DNA of 64,000 nucleotides, from NCBI GenBank assembly GCA_965221195.1, contig OZ244864.1, positions 1,364,001-1,428,000 of the forward strand. The letters are read 5' to 3'. The notes under the pieces were generated by a model. It saw only the letters and a program-made list of their open reading frames with translations. It did no database searches and was not told the origin of the DNA. A program made the position numbers and the translations under genes. This document shows, one piece after another, positions 33,522 to 41,879 of the stretch (positions within the stretch are counted from its first letter, which is position 1; each line of letters begins with the position of its first letter). The DNA comes from Poriferisodalis sp965221195. Its GTDB lineage: Bacteria; Actinomycetota; Acidimicrobiia; Acidimicrobiales; Poriferisodalaceae.

Positions 33522-34757
33522 TCATCGCAGATTGCATCGCGTCGGATGGTCTTGGACATCACTGTGCGTCGCGGTGCTGGCTCTGTGCGCGTCTATCTCA
33601 GAAGCCGCCGCTCCTGCCGCAGCGACGAACTCTCGGTCCATCAGCACTCCGAGCTTGACACCTGAACCGGGTTGGTAATCCAAAGCTCCCGTCGCATTCA
33701 AGCGGCGCAGCATTGAGTTGATCGTGTCTGACGATAAGGGCAGTGCGTCTGCGATATCAGCAGGAGTCGCTGCGTCGTCAAATTTTGCCACGACTCGAAT
33801 GGCTGTGCGTTCATCTGCGCTGAGATTCTCCCACAGATGCTCTGAGACTCGCTCCCGCACGATCTCGTCTGCTTGTTGCACAGCCACGAGAGCGTCGCTG
33901 GACTCAATGGTCCGGTTGGGAGCGGATGCGTGCTGCCATGCCCAGTAACCGATGAGTTGCATCCGATAAGGATTCCCGGCTGCTGCGTTCACCATGATTT
34001 CGAGGGCATCATCTTCGATGGTGCCTGCTGCGTCTCGGATGCCGCTGTCTAGACACAACCGCACATCGGCTCTGTCTAAAGCGGTCACATGGACGTGCTC
34101 ACAACGGCGAAAGAAGGACAGTCGTGGATCTTTGAGGAACGTGAAGAGCGCTTCGTTTAGAGCAGCCCCCACGAATGCCACCGAGGACTCTCCGCGAGGC
34201 GAGACGTGCTGAAGGTCCGCTGCGAGCCGCACAAGCTCCATTCTGTCTCCAGCGTGCATCTCGTCCACGGTGATCAGCACGCCGCTGCCATGACGTTTGG
34301 CTTCATCACCTAAATGGCGGAGAATGCGCCCGAAGTTCCATTGCCGCGATTCGGTTGTGGTTGACCGGCCTGCTGCCGCTCCCCAGAGATTGAGTCCGCC
34401 GGATGTTGTCTCGAGTGTGCGGTTGATTGTTGGTAGGTCGGCTCCGAACACACCGGAGCCGGTTTCCGCGGCTGTTATTAGTTTTTCTGTGAGGCGGGTA
34501 TGCAAGCCGGGTGTGCTGGCATCGTCGCTGAGCACCAAGAAGCCTCTTGTGGCTGCTGTGTCTTCAATCTCGTTCAGCATCGTTGTTTTGCCAAACCCTC
34601 GGCGGCCAAGCAGCAAGCTCATACTGTGCGGGTCATGGGGGGCGCCTGCTACGCCAGCGTTCAGGGCGTTCAGTTCGTCCGAGCGACCTGCCATGAGGTG
34701 CGGGCGGTGCCCGAAGCCGGGTGTGAACAACGACGGTTGCGCTGCACGGTTTCGCAT
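33522..34757 (-). CDS. AAA-type ATPase, paralogue of 6505-7668
   Basis: The 411-residue protein has Walker A GRRGFGKTT near residue 51 and Walker B VLITVDEMH near 170. The C-terminal region contains the wHTH-like stretch ADIADALPLSSDTINSMLRRL. The order of motifs, the N-terminal LFTPGFGHRPHLMAGR and the length parallel the protein at 6505-7668, so the two are paralogues. No strong ribosome binding site precedes the ATG, but TATTCT ends 7 bases before it. That would fit a leaderless transcript. The stretch 34758-34982 upstream shows nothing else I can name. Confidence 0.8.
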   Translation of the reverse strand: MRNRAAQPSLFTPGFGHRPHLMAGRSDELNALNAGVAGAPHDPHSMSLLLGRRGFGKTTMLNEIEDTAATRGFLVLSDDASTPGLHTRLTEKLITAAETGSGVFGADLPTINRTLETTSGGLNLWGAAAGRSTTTESRQWNFGRILRHLGDEAKRHGSGVLITVDEMHAGDRMELVRLAADLQHVSPRGESSVAFVGAALNEALFTFLKDPRLSFFRRCEHVHVTALDRADVRLCLDSGIRDAAGTIEDDALEIMVNAAAGNPYRMQLIGYWAWQHASAPNRTIESSDALVAVQQADEIVRERVSEHLWENLSADERTAIRVVAKFDDAATPADIADALPLSSDTINSMLRRLNATGALDYQPGSGVKLGVLMDREFVAAAGAAASEIDAHRASTATHSDVQDHPTRCNLR

Positions 34758-34982
34758 CTCTTAGAGAATAATGCAGGCTTGCGCGGGGGTTTCGCACAAG
34801 CGTGCGGCCCGACAACGTTCAGGCGGATGCCTTACGCGCTTCCGGTGGGTACCACTGACGGACTGCTCGTGGTCGGCACCGCTGGTGCTGCTGTGTAGTG
34901 TGATGATGTGGATGAGTGTGATGTAACCAGCGTCTCCACGCGGACGTCACTCATAGAGTTTGTGCAGTTTTGGCGACCAGAG

Positions 34983-36197
34983 TTAGGGCTTGAAGCTATA
35001 ACGGATCAGACAGCGATCAACTTGGTTGACCATCACTTGAGGCAGCCATTCTGGTTCTTCTGCGAGTTCGAGGTGGCTGGTGTGCAGGGCGATCACGGCG
35101 GCGGTTTCTTGAAGCTCCGCTCGGGCTAGCGCCTGGCCTAGGCAAAAGTGCGGACCCATGCTGAACGTAAAAGACCAAAGTTTCGGATCGCGGGTGATGT
35201 CGAACCGATCGGGATCAACGTAGCGAGCCGGGTCGCGGTTGGGGCCACCAATGATGACGCTGAGCGGCTCTCCGGCTTCAAGATAGAGCCCAGCAACCTC
35301 TGTGTTGGTATTTGCCTTGTTACCGCTGGCATAAAAAGCCGGCCGGTATCGGAGCACTTCCTCCACTGCGCTTTGCTTGAGTCCCTCGGGGTCTCGGCGC
35401 AACAGTTCTAACTGATCCTGATGACGGGCGAGTTCCATAAATGTGCTCGTCATCACACTGGCAGTGGTCTCAATCGCCCCCCCGAAGATGTTGGTGAACA
35501 AAACAATCAGCTCGTCGCGACTCAGCCGATGGCCATCTTCTTCGGCAGCAATCAGACGGCTCAGCAGATCATCTCGGGGGTTCGAGCGCCGATTTTCCAC
35601 CAGTTCGCCCACAAACTCCATCACTGCTGCGAACGTGGCATTGGCCTTGTCGCGGATCTCTTGGGTCACGTTGGGGCCGAAGGCCTCAGTTGCCCCCTCT
35701 GCCATCTGCATGCCGATAGTGACACCCTCGTCGATCTCGATGTCCAGAAAAGACACAACCGACATGAAGGGAACCATGTTGATCTCTGTTTTTAGATCGA
35801 ATTCGCCGCTGTCGGCGTGACGTTCCAGCATTGACCGCAGATGCTCCCGAGTCACCGAGCGGACCTTCTCGACAGATTTCGGAGTGAGCGCTCGGCTAGC
35901 CAAGCTCCGGATCCGGCGGTGGTCAGCCCCGTTGAGAGTGCCGATGGAGTGCCGACGCCACTCATAGAGAGGATCGCCGGGCTTGAAGCCTCGCTTGGTG
36001 ATGTACTCCAGACCTTCGTTTTCGAACTCTGGGCGTTTCTTTATTTCCTCGGCATCCGACCAGCGCAAGATGGCCTTGATGCCGTCGGGAGTCACAGCAG
36101 TGCGGTGGCGGCTCCGTAGATCGGCGATGATCGGATAGGGATCGGCCCAATAATCGTCGCTGTCAAGCGGGATCACCGGCGGGGTGGTGTGCGGCAT
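34983..36197 (-). CDS. Cytochrome P450 (second)
   Basis: The 404-residue protein has I-helix FGGAIETTAS, ExxR in EEVLR and heme loop FSMGPHFCLG with the ligand Cys near residue 352. It differs clearly from the P450 at 30842 in sequence and length. The start MPHTTPPVIPLDSDDYW is preferred; an ATG 24 bases further upstream is possible. The SDR gene lies upstream in the same direction, 51 bases away, so they may be co-transcribed. An alcohol made by a P450 could be oxidised by an SDR, but the substrate is unknown. Confidence 0.9.
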   Translation of the reverse strand: MPHTTPPVIPLDSDDYWADPYPIIADLRSRHRTAVTPDGIKAILRWSDAEEIKKRPEFENEGLEYITKRGFKPGDPLYEWRRHSIGTLNGADHRRIRSLASRALTPKSVEKVRSVTREHLRSMLERHADSGEFDLKTEINMVPFMSVVSFLDIEIDEGVTIGMQMAEGATEAFGPNVTQEIRDKANATFAAVMEFVGELVENRRSNPRDDLLSRLIAAEEDGHRLSRDELIVLFTNIFGGAIETTASVMTSTFMELARHQDQLELLRRDPEGLKQSAVEEVLRYRPAFYASGNKANTNTEVAGLYLEAGEPLSVIIGGPNRDPARYVDPDRFDITRDPKLWSFTFSMGPHFCLGQALARAELQETAAVIALHTSHLELAEEPEWLPQVMVNQVDRCLIRYSFKP

Positions 36198-36248
36198 GAC
36201 CAAAACATTAGAGCTAGGCACACTGGGGCTAGGCGGGCCGAGTTGACC

Positions 36249-36992
36249 TCAGCCGAACATTCCCCCGTCAACTGTGAATTCTTGGCCGGTGCAGTAGCTG
36301 CTGGCATCAGATGCCAAAAACAGCACAACGCGGCCGACTTCGGCCGGCTCAGCGATGCGCCGCAGCGGCACCTGTCGCAGGACACGGCGGGTGCGGTCGT
36401 CGTCTTCGTTGAACACGCTGGTCTGCGTCAGCATGTCGGTGTCGATGTAGCCAGGATGCACCGAGTTGACGCGCACGCCCCGACGTCCGAGTTCTTTCGC
36501 TGCCGACTTCGTCATGCCGCGTACAGCCCACTTGCTGGCACCGTAGGCGAAGGCTCCCATGGTGCCCATGAGTCCTGCCACCGAACTGATGTTGATGATC
36601 GAGCCCGTCCCAGCTTCGGTCATGGCGGCACCGACCTTCTGCATGCCCAAGAACACGCCACGGGCGTTGATGGCAAGCACGCGGTCATAATCTGCAACCG
36701 AGGTATTCATGAGGCCGGCACCTTGAAAGACACCGGCGTTGTTCACCAAGACATCGACTCGCCCGTGGCGACCCATGACATCGGCCAAAACCGCATCCCA
36801 GTGGGCTTCTTGGGCTACATCATGGTGCAGGTACTCGCAGCCTATTTCGCCAGCAGCCCGTTCGCCCTCTTCGTTGAGCACGTCGGTCAACACCACAGTC
36901 GCACCTTCGTCTGTAAAAAGCTGACCCTCCACGGCACCTTGGCCGCGTGCGCCGCCGGTGATGATTGCGACTCGCCCGTCTAAAACACCCAT
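36249..36992 (-). CDS. Classical SDR-family dehydrogenase
   Basis: The 247-residue protein has all classical SDR motifs: TGGARGQG for NAD(P) binding, NNAG, and the catalytic Ser in NISSVAG with YGASK further on. It resembles hydroxysteroid or 3-oxoacyl dehydrogenases. This contrasts with the SDR at 5572-6318, which lacks the catalytic pair. It is transcribed toward the second P450. Confidence 0.9.
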   Translation of the reverse strand: MGVLDGRVAIITGGARGQGAVEGQLFTDEGATVVLTDVLNEEGERAAGEIGCEYLHHDVAQEAHWDAVLADVMGRHGRVDVLVNNAGVFQGAGLMNTSVADYDRVLAINARGVFLGMQKVGAAMTEAGTGSIINISSVAGLMGTMGAFAYGASKWAVRGMTKSAAKELGRRGVRVNSVHPGYIDTDMLTQTSVFNEDDDRTRRVLRQVPLRRIAEPAEVGRVVLFLASDASSYCTGQEFTVDGGMFG

Positions 36993-37063
36993 CCGCCTCT
37001 TCCCCTCATTGCGTGACTGTTACTACGTGACTGGGTCCCGGCTGGAACCGCGACCGACCTTAT

Positions 37064-37168
37064 CTTCTGGAACTTCTAGAACTTGTAGACCTTGTAAACC
37101 TTCTAGACCTTCAAGCGCCCTGTGTCTCTTTGGTTTGGGTCTCTTTGGTTTGGGTCTCTCCGGTTCGG
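37064..37168. repeat. Two arrays at the 3' end of the DUF4032 gene: 9-bp x 6 and 15-bp x 3
   Basis: From 37064 to 37117 six 9-bp units of the type cttctagac straddle the stop codon (37111-37113). From 37124 to 37168 three 15-bp units of the type gtctctttggtttgg encode TQTKE repeats at the C-terminus. Two unrelated arrays with different units at one gene end is remarkable. Confidence 0.85.
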
Positions 37169-38523
37169 CGGAGGAATGCGTCGTAGGGATCGGCAGCGCC
37201 TTCTTGGTCGATGATGGCTTTCTCTTTGGGCAACCCTTCGAGCACGTCGTCGATGAACGACACCAAGGCCTCCTCGTTCTCTACCTGCCGATCAGCAGCC
37301 TCAGACAGCGAGTTGCGGTGCTCAATGAACTCATAAATGAGCTGGGCATCTTCGAGTCGGTCCCGGTACTGGGCCGGAATCGCAGCGATGACCGGTTCGT
37401 AGCGTTCCGACAGCCATCTATACGCCTTCACTGCTTCGGGCAGCGCCCTGCCGGCTTCATGCTCGAGCGACAGGCCGTAGGCATCAAGTGCGTTGAGAAG
37501 CGTACGGGCCTGGTTCTCTTGCACTTCGAGCCCTGTCAGTTTCCGCAGGCGCAGATGAGCATGCCCTTCCTCAACCACGACCGGCCGAATTCTCAGCTTC
37601 GTGCCGTCGGAAGACTGCACGACAGACAACTCCTCGACATCGAATCCCATCGCGTTCAGGCGTTGGATTCGCTCGTTGATGCGCCAACGTTCATCGGCAG
37701 ATATCTGGTCTTCTCGTGTCAGTTCCGTCCAGACGCGGCGGTAACGACTGACGAGATCGTCAGTGATTTCGGCCGCGTCGAAATCGTCCTCAAGCAGCCC
37801 GCCGGCTATGGCGTCGTACAAGCCCCCTGTGATGTTCTCGACCCCGATGGCCAGGTCGTGATTGCGCAGCGAATCGGTCAAGGTCGGGCGGCATTCCGCC
37901 GTTTCAGCGTCAACCATGTAGGCCATCAAGGCACCCGCATCACGCCTGAACAAGATGTTCGCCAATGAAATGTCGCCCCAGTACACCCCTTCGAGATGCA
38001 GTCTTGTAATCAAGACCACGGCTGCATCAAGGAGACGGTCGCGCAGCAACGTCACCGAGGTAGTACGGAACAGATACTGGTAGGGGAGAGCGAAGTCCAA
38101 GAAGCGGGTAATCAGCACCGACTTGAGTTCTGAGCCGTCGGCACAGCGACGACCGCTCACCACGCCGACGGCGCGTACAGCAGGGAGCCGTTCGTCTTCT
38201 AGTTGGCGCAAGACGCGGTATTCGTGCTCGGCCAATGCCTGCTCAATTTCTTTGAGTGCGTAGACCCTGCCGTCGTACTGCACCATGCGCACGACATGGC
38301 GGCTGAGCCCTCGCCGCACCCGGATCAAGCGCTCGGTGACATCGTGCCATTCCTCCAACGGTCGATCCCATGGGAGATCTAGGTAGTCGGGGTGTCCCTG
38401 ACGAGTGAGGATCGTGAGCCCAGACTCGTTGGGCCCCGTGTCGTTGGGCCCCGTGTCGTTGGGCCCCGTGTCGTTGGCTACTCCGACCACAGCTCGCCCA
38501 CCAGGACCGGACCCTGCGCTCAT
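37111..38523 (-). CDS. DUF4032-family protein with kinase-like N-terminal part
   Basis: The 470-residue protein matches the actinobacterial DUF4032 family. The N-terminal two thirds contain YALKEIEQALAEHEYRVL and YWGDISLANILF, which resemble the Lys-Glu pair and the HxDxxxxN catalytic loop of small kinases, then YMVDAETAE. The rest is helical. A role in envelope or lipid-carbohydrate phosphorylation is possible but unproven. Both ends carry repeats: NDTGP copies at the N-terminus (15-bp units at 38425-38469) and TQTKE copies at the C-terminus. Confidence 0.8.
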   Translation of the reverse strand: MSAGSGPGGRAVVGVANDTGPNDTGPNDTGPNESGLTILTRQGHPDYLDLPWDRPLEEWHDVTERLIRVRRGLSRHVVRMVQYDGRVYALKEIEQALAEHEYRVLRQLEDERLPAVRAVGVVSGRRCADGSELKSVLITRFLDFALPYQYLFRTTSVTLLRDRLLDAAVVLITRLHLEGVYWGDISLANILFRRDAGALMAYMVDAETAECRPTLTDSLRNHDLAIGVENITGGLYDAIAGGLLEDDFDAAEITDDLVSRYRRVWTELTREDQISADERWRINERIQRLNAMGFDVEELSVVQSSDGTKLRIRPVVVEEGHAHLRLRKLTGLEVQENQARTLLNALDAYGLSLEHEAGRALPEAVKAYRWLSERYEPVIAAIPAQYRDRLEDAQLIYEFIEHRNSLSEAADRQVENEEALVSFIDDVLEGLPKEKAIIDQEGAADPYDAFLRRTGETQTKETQTKETQGA

Positions 38524-38571
38524 AGGCGCAAGTCAACCATTGCGCCGTGGAAACTCTGCTGCCACGTAGCA

Positions 38572-38604
38572 GCGGCAGTCATGCGGCAGTCATGCGGCAG
38601 TCAT
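38572..38604. repeat. Three 11-bp copies in the divergent promoter region
   Basis: Three exact copies of gcggcagtcat and a diverged fourth lie in the 105 bases between the DUF4032 gene and the MFS gene. The 11-bp period is close to one DNA turn, so a protein bound to each copy would sit on the same face. Confidence 0.8.
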
Positions 38605-38628
38605 GTAGCAGCCATAAGGTGCGCTGCG

Positions 38629-39996
38629 ATGCGAACCGCTGGAGCGCCCAGCCCCAGACCTAGTGCTGCGGTCTGCAGTGCCGCACCTGGTGCTGCCAGT
38701 CCTGATTCTGCCAGTCCTGATTCTGCCAGGGCTGGGTTCGGCCAGCGCGTAGGCCTGAATTTCGTGCTCGTATCCACCATGGTGCTCGGCCCGATTCCCA
38801 TGATGCTGCCCGCAGTGCTCGCGGTAGACCTCATCGCCGACTTGGGCATTACCACTGGCCCGTTCAGCGTGGCTCTGACTGCCAACACGATTGTCGCTGC
38901 GCTGTTTGCGCCGCTATCAGGACGGATCACCGACCGCATAGGCCCGAAGCGTTCGGTGGTGCTAACCATCGTCACCGCTGGGTTGGGAATGTTAGCCATG
39001 GCCTTCGCAGGGGGTCTGTGGCTCCTAGGGGCATCGTCGGCTTTCGCTGGCCTCGGGCAAGGCTGGTGCAACCCGGCGACCAACAAGCTCATCGCTGAGC
39101 GGGTCCCCCAAGGCAGTCGCGGCACCATCACGGGCCTGAAGCAGTCGGGCGTAATGATCGGCACGTTCCTTTCGGGATTCACCTTGCCGACTTTGGCCGT
39201 ATGGTTCGGCTGGCGTACCGCTATCGGTCTCTACGGCGTCATCGCGCTGGTAGTGGCCTTGGGCATACACCTGTGGCTCAGCGCCGATACCCCCAAAACC
39301 AGCGCAGCCAACCCCGCACCCGGCTCTCACGCGGCAGCGGGTGCTGAGTTCGACGCTGCGGCAGCGCATCACCCGCCAGTGCAGATGGGCCCAGTGCAGA
39401 TGAGCCCAGTGCAGATGAGCCCAGCCGAGCGCTTGTTCATCATCAAAATCGCATGGTTCTCACTGCTTATGGGTGGTGTAATCGGCGGTCTCGGCCGGTT
39501 TCAAGTGCTCTTCGCTGAGGAGTCGCTGGGTTGGACCAATTTCTGGGCTGGCATGGCGAGCGCCCTCGCAGGCATCACCGCGGCGGTGTCGCGCATCTGG
39601 TGGGCGCGTCTTACCGAGCGGCGGGTTCAGCCAGCCAGCGCGCTCGCTGTGCAGTCGGCCTTCACTGTGGTCGCTATGGCACTTTTGCTCGCAGCCACCT
39701 CAGTGCATGGCTCGCTGATGTGGGTGGTGTCGTTGCTGGCCGGCTTCACGCTGATGTCTTGGAACGCAGTGGCCATGCTGGCCGTCATCACCGGTGTGCC
39801 GGTGGCGTTGGCGGGCAGGGCGTCGGGAATTGTGATGCTCGGATTCATGTCGGGTCTCAGCATCGGCGGCCTTGCAGCGGGTTACGTCTATGAGCAAACG
39901 GGCAGCTTCAGCGTCGTGTGGGCGAGCTTTGCCGTCTGTGCCGTTGGTGCGACCCTGCTGGCACTGACCATGCGTCGCCGTCTGGTCGCTGTGTGA
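38629..39996 (+). CDS. Major facilitator superfamily transporter
   Basis: The 455-residue protein has about 12 membrane segments and the MFS loop motif GRITDRIGPKRSV between helices 2 and 3. The N-terminus carries two 15-bp copies (SPDSA). The central loop carries three 15-bp copies (VQMSP, at 39377-39421), exactly between the two six-helix halves. The substrate is unknown; the CynX/NimT or general drug-type branches are possible. The ATG at 38629 is chosen because the frame upstream overlaps the divergent DUF4032 gene. Confidence 0.88.
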   Translation: MRTAGAPSPRPSAAVCSAAPGAASPDSASPDSARAGFGQRVGLNFVLVSTMVLGPIPMMLPAVLAVDLIADLGITTGPFSVALTANTIVAALFAPLSGRITDRIGPKRSVVLTIVTAGLGMLAMAFAGGLWLLGASSAFAGLGQGWCNPATNKLIAERVPQGSRGTITGLKQSGVMIGTFLSGFTLPTLAVWFGWRTAIGLYGVIALVVALGIHLWLSADTPKTSAANPAPGSHAAAGAEFDAAAAHHPPVQMGPVQMSPVQMSPAERLFIIKIAWFSLLMGGVIGGLGRFQVLFAEESLGWTNFWAGMASALAGITAAVSRIWWARLTERRVQPASALAVQSAFTVVAMALLLAATSVHGSLMWVVSLLAGFTLMSWNAVAMLAVITGVPVALAGRASGIVMLGFMSGLSIGGLAAGYVYEQTGSFSVVWASFAVCAVGATLLALTMRRRLVAV

Positions 39997-40041
39997 CCCC
40001 GCTCGCTCTCTGGACGCTCAACAGAACAATCGACAGAACGC

Positions 40042-40833
40042 TCAGCGAGAAGATCTATCCCTCTTGGTGTTCGGCGCCGCTAGGTAGTCGTGGACGATCT
40101 CGTCGGGCTCGCCGACTGCTTGGATGCGACCGTCTTCCATCCAGACCACCCGATCGCAGAAGCGCCGTATCTCGTTCATGTTGTGCGTCACCAGCACCAC
40201 AGATCCTGACGCTGAGCGCACATCGTCGATGCGTTCAGCCGCTAGCCGTCGGAACTCTTCATCGCCCACTGTCAGTGCCTCGTCTATCAGCAGTATCTCG
40301 GGTATGCGAGCAGTGGCAATAGCGAAGCGAAGCCGGGCGCGCATACCCGAGGAGTACGTCCGCATGGGTCGGTCAATGTCGTCTCGCAGACCTGTGAAAT
40401 CGATGATCTCATCCATTTTGTCGGCGACCTCGGCGCGGGTGAAGCCGAGCGCTAAGCCGCCGATCAAGATGTTGCGCCGACCCGACAGCGTCGGCCGCAG
40501 CACCGACGACACCCCCAACAGCGATGGCCTTGACCGGCCTCGGATGCTGCCCGAACGCAGTGGCAACAATCCGGTCATCGCAGCTAGCAGCGTTGACTTG
40601 CCCGCCCCATTCGGCCCGATCAGCCCCAGCATCTCGCGCTCAAACAGATCAAGCGTCACGCCCTGCACTGCGGGGATCATGCGGTGCCGCCGTCGCATCC
40701 GGCCTCGGGCAAAGCCCCCCTTGAGACCTATCGGCGGTTCTTCAAAGACCCGGTAGCTGACGTGGGCATCACGCACCTCAACCGTGACAGCGGGGCCTGT
40801 GACGGCGGGGTCTGTGCCAGTGGGGTCGCTCAT
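40042..40833 (-). CDS. ABC exporter ATPase, Wzt/TagH type
   Basis: The 263-residue ATPase has Walker A GPNGAGKST, signature YSSGMRARL, Walker B ILLIDEAL and an H-loop in VTHNM. The segment LGVSSVLRPTLSGRRNI is typical of polysaccharide and teichoic-acid exporters. It pairs with the permease, whose stop overlaps the ATG (ATGA). The N-terminus is extended by three 15-bp copies at 40784-40828 coding for TGPAV-type residues. No C-terminal carbohydrate-binding domain is present. Confidence 0.9.
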   Translation of the reverse strand: MSDPTGTDPAVTGPAVTVEVRDAHVSYRVFEEPPIGLKGGFARGRMRRRHRMIPAVQGVTLDLFEREMLGLIGPNGAGKSTLLAAMTGLLPLRSGSIRGRSRPSLLGVSSVLRPTLSGRRNILIGGLALGFTRAEVADKMDEIIDFTGLRDDIDRPMRTYSSGMRARLRFAIATARIPEILLIDEALTVGDEEFRRLAAERIDDVRSASGSVVLVTHNMNEIRRFCDRVVWMEDGRIQAVGEPDEIVHDYLAAPNTKRDRSSR

Positions 40834-41783
40834 GCGCCGAGCCTCTGCTCGGACCGGTGGAACACGAAGAAGCCCAGCGCGGGCATCACGATGCACCACG
40901 CCATCACACCGGCCACCACCCACATATCGACAGGCTCACCTAGCAGGCACCAGCGAGCACAGGTAATCACGTCGTAGATCGGATTGAGAGCAAAAGAACG
41001 CCGCCATGCTGTGCTCTGCACAAACTCCTCAACGCTGAAGATCACCCCAGAGCCATAGAACAGCAGCCGGAACAGGTGCGGCAGTATCTGGCGCAGATCG
41101 CGCATCGTCGTGCCGATCCGCGCTGCCAGCAGTGCAATGCCGAAGTTGAGAGAGAACTGCGCTGCCAGAACCGCCGGCAGTGCCAGCCAGCGAAGAGTCG
41201 GCACCTCACCAGTGGCCAGAACCGCTACCAGCGCCAGCGCCAGCGCAGGCACGAACGCAGCGGTCTGCCCGTTTACCGAGGCTGCGGGCAACAAGATGCG
41301 CGGGAACTGGATCGACCGGATCAGGCCCAAGTTCTGCGTGATCGAACCGGACGCTTCCAGCGTGATGCGTTGGGTCAAATGGAACAGCACAACACCGACG
41401 ATGAGGAACCCCAAAAAATTGTCAACCCCGCGCCGGGTGTCGATGATGACCCCGAAGACCAAGAAGTACACGCCCACTAACAAGGCAGGATTCACCAGAT
41501 GCCAGAGCTGACCCAGCGTGGTGTCCATGTTCTGGGCTCGCAAATCCTGTGCGGGCACCACAATGGCGAACTCTCGGCGGCGCCAAGCTTCCCGCAGGTA
41601 CACAAGCGTTGATGGCCGTGACGTAAGGTCGATGAGCGGCCGAGCTGTGTTAGCTGTGCCTCTGTCGTCGGCTGTGTTGGTTGTGCCTCTGTCGTCGGCT
41701 GTGTTGGTTGTGCCTCTGTCGTCGGCTGTGTTGGTTGTGCCTCTGTCGTCGGCTGTGCTAGCTGTGCCTCCTTCGTCGGCCAT
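40830..41783 (-). CDS. ABC-2 type polysaccharide exporter permease, Wzm type
   Basis: The 317-residue permease has about six membrane segments and the ABC-2 segment LGQLWHLVNPALLVGVYF. The cytoplasmic N-terminus consists of a 9-residue repeat (NTADDRGTT), encoded by five 27-bp units at 41644-41778. With the ATPase it probably exports a surface polysaccharide or polyol-phosphate polymer. The divergent glycosyltransferase may build the substrate. Confidence 0.9.
   Translation of the reverse strand: MADEGGTASTADDRGTTNTADDRGTTNTADDRGTTNTADDRGTANTARPLIDLTSRPSTLVYLREAWRRREFAIVVPAQDLRAQNMDTTLGQLWHLVNPALLVGVYFLVFGVIIDTRRGVDNFLGFLIVGVVLFHLTQRITLEASGSITQNLGLIRSIQFPRILLPAASVNGQTAAFVPALALALVAVLATGEVPTLRWLALPAVLAAQFSLNFGIALLAARIGTTMRDLRQILPHLFRLLFYGSGVIFSVEEFVQSTAWRRSFALNPIYDVITCARWCLLGEPVDMWVVAGVMAWCIVMPALGFFVFHRSEQRLGA
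41644..41778. repeat. Five 27-bp tandem copies at the start of the permease gene
   Basis: Five units with few differences encode an acidic, Thr-rich 9-residue repeat at the permease N-terminus. The middle three are identical, which indicates recent expansion. Confidence 0.95.
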
Positions 41784-41879
41784 GGCAGTAATCCTATGAA
41801 TGGCGTTCTAAGGCGACGGTGCTGGGCTGCGACCCTCAGCGTGGGCATACTCACCCATCTCAATGATGTTCGCCGGACG

